Below, piece by piece: positions 1-8,910 of a stretch of 64,000 bases of DNA; position 1 is the first letter of the stretch, and every line of letters begins with the position of its first letter. The position numbers and the translations under genes are program-made. The notes under the pieces were generated by a model. The model was not told the origin of the DNA and searched no databases. It saw only the letters and a program-made list of their open reading frames with translations. The stretch is from Bacillus sp. 2B10 (lineage in GTDB: Bacteria > Pseudomonadota > Alphaproteobacteria > Sphingomonadales > Sphingomonadaceae): NCBI GenBank assembly GCA_003946805.1, contig RPSH01000022.1:1-64000 (forward strand), in the 5' to 3' direction.

Positions 1-868
1 GCGAGGGGGTCGGGAGCGGCACCGGGGCGGGCAGGAAGGCACGTTCGACCAGTGCGAAGTCTAGGCCGTCGGGTTCGGCGAACACCCGCGCCGGTGCGAC
101 GTCGCGCTGGCTGCGCGCGACCCGCGCCACCGGTACGCCGGGGGGGTAGATGCCGCCGGTGCCCGAGGTGACGAAAACGTCGCCGGCCAGCAGCGGCGCG
201 TTGACGACGCCAGCGGTGCGGACCTCGACCATGCCGTTGCCCTGTCCGGCGATGATCGCCGACAGCCCGTCACGGGTGCGGCGTACCGGCACGATGCTTT
301 CGGGATCGAGGATCAGCAGGACGCTGGCGGTGTTGGGGCTGGTTTCGATCACGCGACCGATCAGGCCGTTGGGCCCGCGCACCGGCTGGCCCCGGCGGAC
401 GCCCTGCGACGATCCGGCGTTCAGCGTGGCGAGGCGACGGGTGCTGCCGGCCGAGCTGTTGACCAGTCGCGCCGTCACGACCGGTGCCGCCGAGCGATCG
501 CGCAGGTTGAGCAACGTGCGCAGCCGGGCGTTTTCACGGTTCAGCAGCCGCGCCTGCATCAGGTAACGGCGCGTCGCCTCTTCGCGGGCGCGCAGCCGAC
601 GGTTTTCATCGACCGCGCCGAAATAGTCGCCGATACCGCGCGGGACCGAGGCGATCCCGTCCCACGCCCAGTCGAGCCCGGACGACAGCGGGGTCGTCGC
701 CTCGCGCGTGGCACCGCGCAGGGCCGCGAAGGCGCGCGGATCGATGATCGAGATGAGCAGCAGGACGGCACCGACGAGCGCACCGCTCGCCGCCAGAACG
801 TAGCTGGCGAACACGGTATACTGCGCCCGTCGCGAAAAGCCCGGGCGGTGGTTGCGTGGCGGCGCCAT
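1..868 (-). CDS. mreC: Rod shape-determining protein MreC (3' end beyond window)
   Basis: Read from an ATG at 868 the minus strand gives 289 codons without a stop, so the C-terminus lies outside the window. The protein begins MAPPRNHRPGFSRRAQYTVF. It has one membrane segment at about residues 20-42 (VFASYVLAASGALVGAVLLL), a short coiled coil around residues 85-115 (ENRRLRAREEATRRYLMQ), then the beta-rich periplasmic MreC fold with motifs such as GSSQGVRRGQPV and GPNGLIGRV. MreC is the periplasmic scaffold of the elongasome and links MreB to cell-wall synthases. It follows mreB on the same strand, but a repeat element fills the gap between the two genes. The ribosome site AGGGG lies between that element and the ATG. 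Confidence 0.93.
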   Translation of the reverse strand, partial: MAPPRNHRPGFSRRAQYTVFASYVLAASGALVGAVLLLISIIDPRAFAALRGATREATTPLSSGLDWAWDGIASVPRGIGDYFGAVDENRRLRAREEATRRYLMQARLLNRENARLRTLLNLRDRSAAPVVTARLVNSSAGSTRRLATLNAGSSQGVRRGQPVRGPNGLIGRVIETSPNTASVLLILDPESIVPVRRTRDGLSAIIAGQGNGMVEVRTAGVVNAPLLAGDVFVTSGTGGIYPPGVPVARVARSQRDVAPARVFAEPDGLDFALVERAFLPAPVPLPTPS

Positions 869-881
869 GCCCCCGGACCCC

Positions 882-1152
882 TAGAGCCTGATGACATGGT
901 TTTGACCCGTCGGGACGGAGCCGATGCGGGTCTGTGGACGGGAGAGAGGACGGAACGGGGCCTTGCCCCCGTGACGGACGAACGACGCCGCCACGGACCT
1001 GCATCGGCCCGCCGCTTCGTGATTGCCCCGCGCCGCCCGCTGGACATCGTCGCACCGCTTGCCCGGGCGATGCGCCCGCGCTGCGCGGCACTCCTTGCCA
1101 GCGAACGGCGCAGGGCAATCACGATGGGTCAAAACCATGTCATCAGGCTCTA
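882..1152. mobile_element. MITE-like element with perfect terminal inverted repeats and TA flanks
   Basis: Positions 884-908 and 1126-1150 are a perfect 25-bp inverted repeat (outer end GAGCCTGATGACATGG, inner end TTTTGACCC). Each end is bordered by the dinucleotide TA (882-883 and 1151-1152), as expected for a TA target duplication of the IS630/Tc1-mariner type. The interior has no convincing gene but holds a second inverted repeat, 1017-1043 against 1098-1124, with about three mismatches in 27 bp. The element fills almost the whole mreB-mreC gap, ending 2 bp from the mreB stop codon and 13 bp from the mreC start. No transposase is present, so movement would have depended on one supplied elsewhere. 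Mobility is inferred from structure only. Confidence 0.7.
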
Positions 1153-1154
1153 TG

Positions 1155-2321
<1,167 letters not shown>

Positions 2322-2335
2322 CTAGAGCGAACTCC

Positions 2336-4111
2336 ATGTCAATACGCCGTCTCCCCGAGCATCTCGTCAACCGCATTGCTGCGGGGGAAGTGGTGGAACG
2401 CCCTGCTTCCGCGCTGAAGGAACTGGTCGAGAACGCGATCGACGCCGGTGCCGCCCGTATCGTCGTCCGTCTCGCCGCGGGCGGGATCGAACTGATCGAG
2501 GTCGGCGACGACGGCTGCGGCATGGGTCCGGCCGACATGGCGCTGGCACTGGAGCGCCATGCCACGTCGAAGCTGCCCGACGACCGCATCGAAGCTGTCA
2601 CGACGTTGGGTTTTCGCGGCGAAGCGTTGCCGTCGATCGCCAGCGTCGCGCGCCTGTCGATCGAGAGCCGCCCGGCGGGAGCCGAGGGCTGGCTGCGCAC
2701 CGTCGACAATGGCGAGGTGGTGGAGGATCGTCCCGCCGCCGTCCCGCCGGGAACGCGCATCCGGGTGGAGGGGCTGTTCGCGCGGGTGCCGGCGCGGCGC
2801 AAGTTCCTGCGCTCGGCCCGGTCCGAGTTCGCCGCCTGCGTCGATCAGGTGCGGCGCCTTGCGATGGCGCGGCCGGACATCGCCTTCACCCTCGAACATG
2901 ACGGGCGGCGGGTGCTGGGCGTGCAGGCGGGCGAATCGCGGCTCGAGCGTGTCGCGGCGCTGACCGACCGGGCGCTCGCCGCCAACTCGGTCGGGCTCGA
3001 CTGGGCGCGCGAGGGGATGCGGCTGGGTGGGGTCGCCGGGCTGCCGACCTTTCATCGCGGGGTCGCCGATCATCAGTATCTGTTCGTCAATGGCCGCCCG
3101 GTGAAGGACCGGCTGCTGTCGGGCGCGGTGCGCGGCGCCTATGCCGAGATGCTGGCGCGCGATCGCCATGCGGTGGTCGCGCTGTTCCTCGACGTCGATC
3201 CCGACCTGATCGACGTGAACGTCCACCCGGCCAAGACCGAGGTGCGGTTCCGCGATCCGGCGGCTGCGCGCGGGCTGATCGTGGGCGGGTTGCGTCGCGC
3301 GCTGGACGAGGCGGGCTTCCGCGCGGCGCAGCGCCCGGCGGAGGAGGCGATGGCGGCATGGACGACCGAGGCGGTCGGGCCGGTCGGCGTGCCGGCGATG
3401 CCGCTGCCGCCGCCGGCCGAGCCGGCCGCATCGTCGGGCTTCGCGTTCCACGACCGTCGCCCGACCTTCTTCGCGCCGCCGCCGGAGGCGCGTGCGGAGG
3501 TCGTCGCCGAACCGCTGCCCGCCTCCACGCAATTCCCGCTGGGCGCGGCGCGGGGACAGGTGGCGCGGACCTATATCGTCGCCGAGGCGGAGGACGGGCT
3601 GGTGCTGGTCGACCAGCATGCCGCGCACGAACGGCTGGTGCTGGAGCGAATGCGGGCGGCGCTGGCGAAGGGTGGCGTCGCACGGCAGGCGCTGCTGATC
3701 CCCGAGGTCGTCGAACTGGACGAGGTCGCGTGCGACGCGCTGGAGGACAAGGCTGACGAGCTGGCCGAATTCGGGCTGGAACTGGAACGCTTCGGCCCGC
3801 GCGCGATGCTGGTGCGCGCCACCCCGGCGGTGCTGGGTCAGGGCGACGTCATCGGCCTCGTCACCGACCTTGCCGACGAAATCCGAGCGCACGATGCGGC
3901 ACTGTCGCTCAAGGAACGGATCGATCATGTCGCGGCCACGATGGCGTGCCACGGATCGGTTCGCGCCGGCCGGGTGTTGTCGGTGGTCGAGATGAACGCC
4001 CTGCTGCGCGAGATGGAGGTCACGCCGCATTCGGGGCAATGCAATCATGGCCGGCCGACGTGGATCAAGCTGGCGCATGGCGACATCGAGAAGCTGTTCG
4101 GACGAAAATAG
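2336..4111 (+). CDS. mutL: DNA mismatch repair protein MutL
   Basis: 591 aa starting MSIRRLPEHLVNRIAAGEVV; the reading frame is open further upstream but the family always begins here. The N-terminal GHKL ATPase shows ELVENAIDAGA, DDGCGM and TLGFRGEALPSIASV. A proline- and alanine-rich linker (about residues 345-400) separates it from the C-terminal dimerisation domain. That domain contains DQHAAHERLVLERM, an exact match to the DQHA(X)2E(X)4E metal site of nicking MutL proteins, as well as ACHGSVRAG and CNHGRPTW. It is therefore probably an endonuclease-type MutL that does not need MutH. The molybdopterin gene downstream begins 13 bp after its stop and may be cotranscribed. Confidence 0.97.
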   Translation: MSIRRLPEHLVNRIAAGEVVERPASALKELVENAIDAGAARIVVRLAAGGIELIEVGDDGCGMGPADMALALERHATSKLPDDRIEAVTTLGFRGEALPSIASVARLSIESRPAGAEGWLRTVDNGEVVEDRPAAVPPGTRIRVEGLFARVPARRKFLRSARSEFAACVDQVRRLAMARPDIAFTLEHDGRRVLGVQAGESRLERVAALTDRALAANSVGLDWAREGMRLGGVAGLPTFHRGVADHQYLFVNGRPVKDRLLSGAVRGAYAEMLARDRHAVVALFLDVDPDLIDVNVHPAKTEVRFRDPAAARGLIVGGLRRALDEAGFRAAQRPAEEAMAAWTTEAVGPVGVPAMPLPPPAEPAASSGFAFHDRRPTFFAPPPEARAEVVAEPLPASTQFPLGAARGQVARTYIVAEAEDGLVLVDQHAAHERLVLERMRAALAKGGVARQALLIPEVVELDEVACDALEDKADELAEFGLELERFGPRAMLVRATPAVLGQGDVIGLVTDLADEIRAHDAALSLKERIDHVAATMACHGSVRAGRVLSVVEMNALLREMEVTPHSGQCNHGRPTWIKLAHGDIEKLFGRK

Positions 4112-4124
4112 GGATCAGGCCGCA

Positions 4125-6302
4125 ATGAAGTTTACCGAAGCTGCCGGCGCGAACCCGACCGACGCGATGCGCGTGCTGGGGCGGCCGACCGACCGGGTCG
4201 AGGGGCCGTTGAAGGTCAGCGGGCAGGCGACCTATGCCGCGGAGTTCGCTGTGCCGGGCATGGTGTACGGCGTGGTCGTCGGCACCACCATCGCCACCGG
4301 GCGGATCGTCGGGATCGACACGTCCGACGCGTTGGCTGCGCCGGGGGTGCTGGCGGTGATGACCCATGCGAATGGGGGCGCGCTCGGGACCGGTGACGAC
4401 CACAAGGCGCCGATGCTGGCGGGTCCGCAAGTCGATCATCTGGGGCAGGCGGCGGCACTGGTGGTGGCCGACGGCTTCGAGGCGGCGCGGGCCGCCGCGA
4501 GGCTGGTGCGGATCGATTACGCCGCGGACGACGGGGCGTTCGATCTGGCTGCGGCGGCTGCGGCCGGCGCGGAAAAGCCGTTCCGGTCGAACGGGCATGG
4601 CGATTTCGACCGGGCCTTTGCCGATGCGCCGGTACAGGTCGACGCGACCTATACCACGCCCGACCACGCCCATGCGATGATGGAGCCGTTCGCGTCGATC
4701 GCGGCATGGGAGGGCGATCGGCTGACGCTGTGGACCGCGAACCAGATGGTCGACTGGGCGGCGCGCGACATGGCGAAGATCCTCGCCATGCCCAGGGACA
4801 GGGTGCGGATCTTCGCGCACCATGTCGGCGGCGGGTTCGGTGGCAAGCTATGGGTGCGGGCCGATGCGGTGCTGGCGGCGGTCGCGGCGCGGCAGTTGGG
4901 GCGGGCGGTTAAGGTGGTGCTGTCCCGGATGCAGATGTTCAACAATACGCCGCATCGTTCGGCGACGATCCAGCGGTTGCGGCTGGGCGCGGACCGGGGC
5001 GGGCGGTTGCAGGCGATCGCGCACGAAAGCTGGTCGGGCGACCTGCCCGGCGGCAGCCCGGAAGGGGCAGGGGCGCAGACGCGGCAGCTCTATGCCGCGC
5101 CGAACCGTCGCGTGGTCGAATGGCTGGCCGAGCTGAACCTGCCCGAATCGAACGCGATGCGCGCGCCGGGCGAAGCGGTGGGCATGATGGCGATCGAGGC
5201 GGCGATGGACGAACTGGCGGAAACGCTGGCGATCGATCCGGTCGAGCTGCGCATCCTGAACGATACGCAGGTCGATCCGGAAAAGCCCGAGCGCCGGTTC
5301 TCGCACCGCGACCTGATCGGATGCCTGCGCGAGGGGGCCGAACGGTTCGGCTGGAGCACGCGCAGCACGACGCCGGGGCAGCGGCGCGACGGACGCTGGC
5401 TGGTCGGCATGGGGATGGCGGCGGCGTATCGCGGCAACATGGTGCTGAAGTCCGCGGCGCGCGTCGGGATCGCCGGCGACGGACGGGTGACGGTCACCAC
5501 CGACATGACCGATATCGGCACCGGCAGCTACACGATCCTCGCGCAGACCGCGGCCGAGATGCTGGGCATCGAGCTGGAAAAGGTTATCGTTCGGCTGGGG
5601 GAATCGGACTTTCCGGTGTCGGCGGGATCGGGCGGACAGTTCGGCGCGAACAGTTCGACCGCAGGGGTCTATGCCGCCTGTATCGGCTTGCGCGACCGGA
5701 TCGCCGAGGCGGCGGGGTTCGATCCGGCGACGGCGCGGTTCGCCGATGGCCGGGTGTGGTCGGGCAACCGGTCGGTCGCGCTGGGCGAGGCGGCGGGGGG
5801 TGCCGGGATCGAGGTCGAGGACCGGATCGAGTTCGGCGACCTGACCACGAAGTTCGTGCAGGCGACGTTCGGCGCGCATTTCGTCGAGGTCGGGGTCGAT
5901 GTCGATACCGCCGAAATCCGCGTGCGGCGGATGCTGGGCGTGTTCGCCGCGGGCCGCATCCTCAACCCGAAGGCGGCGCGCAGCCAGATCCTGGGCGCGA
6001 TGACGATGGGGGTCGGCGCGGCGCTGACCGAGGCACTGGTGATCGATCCGCGGCTGGGCGGCTTCATCAACCACGACCTCGCCGAATATCACGTGCCGAC
6101 CCATGCCGACATTCCGCATCAGGAGGTCGTGTTCCTCGACGAGGAGGACCCGTTGTCGTCGCCGATGAAGGCGAAGGGGGTCGGCGAACTCGGCATCTGC
6201 GGCGTCGGCGCGGCGGTGGCGAATGCGGTGTATAATGCGACCGGCGTGCGGGTGCGGGAATATCCGATCACGCTGGACAAGGTTCTGGCGGGGATGGGGT
6301 AA
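4125..6302 (+). CDS. Xanthine dehydrogenase family molybdopterin-binding subunit (orphan)
   Basis: 725 aa from an ATG 13 bp behind mutL. It matches the large subunit of the xanthine oxidase/aldehyde oxidase family, whose members hydroxylate aldehydes or N-heterocycles at a Mo-cofactor. Visible motifs are HHVGGGFGGKLWVRAD in the cofactor domain, MRAPGEAVG, GSGGQFGANSS, and the C-terminal catalytic Glu motif KGVGELGICGVG. No signal peptide is visible. The partner subunits (2Fe-2S and FAD) that normally lie beside such a gene are missing here; a complete set with a different large subunit occurs at 27.7-31.5 kb. The substrate cannot be told from sequence. Confidence 0.9.
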   Translation: MKFTEAAGANPTDAMRVLGRPTDRVEGPLKVSGQATYAAEFAVPGMVYGVVVGTTIATGRIVGIDTSDALAAPGVLAVMTHANGGALGTGDDHKAPMLAGPQVDHLGQAAALVVADGFEAARAAARLVRIDYAADDGAFDLAAAAAAGAEKPFRSNGHGDFDRAFADAPVQVDATYTTPDHAHAMMEPFASIAAWEGDRLTLWTANQMVDWAARDMAKILAMPRDRVRIFAHHVGGGFGGKLWVRADAVLAAVAARQLGRAVKVVLSRMQMFNNTPHRSATIQRLRLGADRGGRLQAIAHESWSGDLPGGSPEGAGAQTRQLYAAPNRRVVEWLAELNLPESNAMRAPGEAVGMMAIEAAMDELAETLAIDPVELRILNDTQVDPEKPERRFSHRDLIGCLREGAERFGWSTRSTTPGQRRDGRWLVGMGMAAAYRGNMVLKSAARVGIAGDGRVTVTTDMTDIGTGSYTILAQTAAEMLGIELEKVIVRLGESDFPVSAGSGGQFGANSSTAGVYAACIGLRDRIAEAAGFDPATARFADGRVWSGNRSVALGEAAGGAGIEVEDRIEFGDLTTKFVQATFGAHFVEVGVDVDTAEIRVRRMLGVFAAGRILNPKAARSQILGAMTMGVGAALTEALVIDPRLGGFINHDLAEYHVPTHADIPHQEVVFLDEEDPLSSPMKAKGVGELGICGVGAAVANAVYNATGVRVREYPITLDKVLAGMG

Positions 6303-6304
6303 TT

Positions 6305-6462
6305 CGTCACTCCCGCCTGCGCGGGAATGACGATTGATAGTGGTGGCAGCCTCGCCAAACGTCGGCCGTCATTCCGGCGAAGGCCGGAATCCATGGATAC
6401 GGGCGTTCCCGCAGGAGCCGCGACCTTGCCTGTCCATGGATCCCGGCTTTCGCCGGGATGAC
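6305..6462. repeat. Cluster of REP-like palindromes between convergent genes
   Basis: Three hairpin-forming units occupy the gap between the convergent molybdopterin and aroG genes: 6305-6332 (CGTCACTCCCGC-CTGC-GCGGGAATGACG), 6368-6390 (arms ATTCCGGC and GCCGGAAT) and 6433-6462 (arms ATCCCGGC and GCCGGGAT). The latter two are arranged head to head, as in paired REP elements. They could end transcription from both sides, but have no U-tracts. Confidence 0.75.
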
Positions 6463-6505
6463 GAGGTTGGGTTGAGCGTTCCGGCCCGGCCTGCCGGGAT
6501 GACGA

Positions 6506-7879
6506 TCAGGCAGCCACCCGCCGCCGTTCCGCCATCTCGGTGTTCAGCATTTCGGCGAGCAGGAACGCCAGTTCGAGGCTCTGGCCCGCATTGAGGCGCG
6601 GGTCGCAGTGGGTGTGGTAGCGATCGGCCAGCGCCTGTTCGGTGACCGCGATCGCGCCGCCGGTGCATTCGGTGACGTTCTGCCCGGTCATTTCGGCGTG
6701 GATGCCGCCGGCATGGCTGCCCTCCGCGCGGTGGACGGCGAAGAAGCCGCGTACCTCGGCGAGGATGCGGTCGAACGGTCGCGTCTTGTACCCGGTCGTC
6801 GCCTTGATCGTATTGCCGTGCATCGGATCGCACGACCAGATCACCGGATGCCCCTCGCGCTGCACCGCGCGGATCAGTTTCGGCAGACCCGCCTCGATCT
6901 TGTCATGGCCATAGCGGGTGATGAGCGTCATCCGTCCGGGCACCCGGTTCGGATTGAGCGTGTCGAGCATCCGCAGCAGCGCGTCCGGTTCCAGCGTCGG
7001 GCCGCACTTGATACCGATCGGGTTGCCGATGCCGCGCAGGAATTCGACATGCGCCGATCCGTCGAAGCGGGTGCGGTCGCCGATCCACAGGAAGTGCGCC
7101 GACGTGTCGTACCAGTCGCCGGTCAGCGAATCCTGCCGGGTCAGCGCCTGTTCGTAGGGGAGCAGCAGCGCTTCGTGGCTGGTGTAGAAGCTGGTCGCCT
7201 TGAGCTGCGGCACGCTGTCGGCGTCGATGCCGCACGCGGCCATGAAGTCGAGCGCTTCGCCGATGCGGTCGGCGACATCGGCATATTTCTTGGCCCATGG
7301 GCTGCGGCCCATGAAATCGTGGGTCCAGCGATGGACCTGATGCAGGTTCGCATAGCCGCCGGTGGCGAAGGCGCGCAGCAGGTTGAGCGTCGCCGCCGCC
7401 TGCGAATAGGCGCGGATCATGCGCTGCGGATCGGGCACGCGGCCTTCGGGCGTGAAGGCGATGTCGTTGATGTTGTCGCCGCGATAGCTCGGCAGCTCGA
7501 CGCCGCCGATCGTCTCGGTATCGGCCGAGCGCGGCTTGGCGAACTGCCCGGCCATGCGCCCGAGCTTCACCGTCGGCAGCTTCGACGCGAAGGTCAGCAC
7601 CACCGCCATCTGGAGGATGACGCGGAAGGTGTCGCGGATGTAGTTGGGATGGAATTCGGCGAAGCTTTCGGCACAGTCGCCGCCCTGCAGCAGGAACGCC
7701 TTCCCCTCCGCCACCTGCGCCAGTTCGGCGGTCAGGTTGCGCGCTTCGCCGGCAAAGACGAGCGGTGGATAGCTTGCCAGCTGCGCGGTCGCGGCGTCGA
7801 GCGCCGGTGCGTCGGGGTAGGTCGGGAGCTGGCGCGCTTCGGCGTTCTTCCAGCTGTCGGGAGCCCAGGTGGCAGCCAT
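6506..7879 (-). CDS. aroG: Class II 3-deoxy-7-phosphoheptulonate (DAHP) synthase
   Basis: 457 aa from the ATG at 7879 ([10 protein letters not shown]); an upstream in-frame Met is less likely. It condenses phosphoenolpyruvate and erythrose 4-phosphate, the first step of the shikimate pathway. It is the plant/Mycobacterium-type class II enzyme, recognised by [45 protein letters not shown] and the C-terminal TECTGGA. Length is normal for the class. It is followed by no other aromatic-pathway gene and seems to be a single transcription unit convergent with the orphan molybdopterin gene. Confidence 0.95.
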   Translation of the reverse strand: MAATWAPDSWKNAEARQLPTYPDAPALDAATAQLASYPPLVFAGEARNLTAELAQVAEGKAFLLQGGDCAESFAEFHPNYIRDTFRVILQMAVVLTFASKLPTVKLGRMAGQFAKPRSADTETIGGVELPSYRGDNINDIAFTPEGRVPDPQRMIRAYSQAAATLNLLRAFATGGYANLHQVHRWTHDFMGRSPWAKKYADVADRIGEALDFMAACGIDADSVPQLKATSFYTSHEALLLPYEQALTRQDSLTGDWYDTSAHFLWIGDRTRFDGSAHVEFLRGIGNPIGIKCGPTLEPDALLRMLDTLNPNRVPGRMTLITRYGHDKIEAGLPKLIRAVQREGHPVIWSCDPMHGNTIKATTGYKTRPFDRILAEVRGFFAVHRAEGSHAGGIHAEMTGQNVTECTGGAIAVTEQALADRYHTHCDPRLNAGQSLELAFLLAEMLNTEMAERRRVAA

Positions 7880-7977
7880 CACAAGTTCCATACAAGTCGG
7901 TTCGGGCAATTCCCATGCGCGAAACCCGCCGTTCGCGCAACGATGGAAAGGTTCATCGTCCCGATCGACCGCTTCGA

Positions 7978-8418
7978 TCAGCCATAGCGGTGGTGGAATT
8001 CGTCATTGTCCATGACGAGATAGCGGATGAAATCGATCAGCGACCAGATGCTGGTCACGAAGATGCCGACCAGCGTGCAGGTCAACACCAGCATGGCGAT
8101 GCCCGACCCGACCCGGCCGAGGTAGAAACGGTGTACCCCGAAGATGCCGAGGAAGAAGGCGAGCAAGGCTGCCGCGACCTTGTCCTTGCGCGGGCGCGGG
8201 CGGGCCGGATCGGCGGCGGGGCGGGGGGCGACGGTGCCGGGCACGTGGTAGATGCGCAGGGCGCGGCCGTTCGACACCTCGAAATCGACCTGCGCCCCGA
8301 CCATGGGACCGGTCCGGTCGGACCAGTCGTCGGGTTCGAACCAGTAACGTTGCCCGTCATCGCCGGCGATCCGCCCCTCGCGGCCGTTCCGATCGACGCC
8401 CAGCACCTGTCCCCGCAT
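7978..8418 (-). CDS. TM2 domain-containing membrane protein
   Basis: 146 aa. Residues 1-60 form a small hydrophilic beta-rich part ([20 protein letters not shown]) of unknown role. A proline/arginine-rich linker follows, then a TM2 domain at about residues 80-140: two membrane helices joined by the conserved [15 protein letters not shown] signature, ending in [20 protein letters not shown]2 proteins are widespread inner-membrane proteins whose function is poorly known. It lies upstream of aroG on the same strand with a gap of about 100 bp. Its upstream side faces a repeat-filled region. Confidence 0.85.
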   Translation of the reverse strand: MRGQVLGVDRNGREGRIAGDDGQRYWFEPDDWSDRTGPMVGAQVDFEVSNGRALRIYHVPGTVAPRPAADPARPRPRKDKVAAALLAFFLGIFGVHRFYLGRVGSGIAMLVLTCTLVGIFVTSIWSLIDFIRYLVMDNDEFHHRYG

Positions 8419-8481
8419 ATCGTCCCCCGATGATTCGTGCGGCCGATATGGCGGGGAAGCGGGGGCGTGGGCAAGGGGTTA

Positions 8482-8616
8482 GAGCTTGATCCATCCCTGT
8501 TGAAACGCGCGTCATCCCGGCGAAGGCTGGGATCGCCCGGTGGCAGGGCGCGGCAGGAGCCGATGGAGACCCCAGCCTTCGCCGGGGTGACGGTTCCAGT
8601 CGGATGGATCAAACTC
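8482..8616. repeat. Dispersed palindromic repeat, copy 1 of 2
   Basis: A 135-bp unit bounded by near-perfect inverted ends (GAGCTTGATCCATCC at 8482-8496 and GGATGGATCAAACTC at 8602-8616, one mismatch). Inside are two REP-like palindromes in opposite orientation around a central GGCAGGAGCCGATGGAG. An inverted homologous copy lies at 23490-23611. It sits in the 492-bp gene-free stretch 8419-8910, in which I see no gene. Confidence 0.8.
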
Positions 8617-8618
8617 CG

Positions 8619-8782
8619 GGGCCGATCGACATTCAGGCCGTACCCCCGCGCAGGCGGGGGTCCAGAGTAACGGCAGGACGACATTCGTGGCTCTGGACCC
8701 CCGCCTGCGCGGGGGTACGTGAACCAGAAAGGCTCCTGATCCTGCTGGATGGCGCTCCAATTCGCTGAATGTCGATCGGCCC
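8619..8782. repeat. Dispersed palindromic repeat with 18-bp inverted ends
   Basis: A 164-bp unit immediately after the previous one, bounded by a perfect 18-bp inverted repeat (GGGCCGATCGACATTCAG at 8619-8636 and its complement at 8765-8782). The interior carries two inverted copies of CCCCCGCGCAGGCGGGGG flanking a unique core with AACGGCAGGACGACATTCG, and ends in GAACCAGAAAGGCTCCTGAT. A nearly identical, longer copy occurs at 16601-16808. Confidence 0.8.
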
Positions 8783-8800
8783 TTGGACACTCCATTTCGT

Positions 8801-8880
8801 GGCCCCGGCGAAGGCTGGGCCTCCTGCGGCGAGGAGCGGCGCTCCTTGACCGGGAGATCCCAGCCTGCGCTGGGATGACG
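8801..8880. repeat. Paired REP-like palindromes
   Basis: Two palindromic units in opposite orientation, GCCCCGGCGAAGGCTGGGC at the left and ATCCCAGCCTGCGCTGGGAT at the right, separated by about 40 bp. This is the third repeat block in the gap between the TM2 gene and cysS. It lies just downstream of the cysS stop codon, where it may protect or end the transcript. Confidence 0.6.
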
Positions 8881-8910
8881 ATCTTGATGAAGGTGGTTCA
8901 AGCGGATCGA

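Noticed and set aside
884..1150. A protein-coding gene between mreC and mreB.
   Set aside because: Several frames are open here, but all cross the inverted repeats and read as low-complexity Arg-rich peptides without start signals; the DNA structure explains the stretch better.
6303..6505. Small coding gene in the gap between the orphan molybdopterin gene and aroG.
   Set aside because: The gap is largely made of three hairpin repeats, and the open frames end in them without ribosome sites or hydrophobic pattern.
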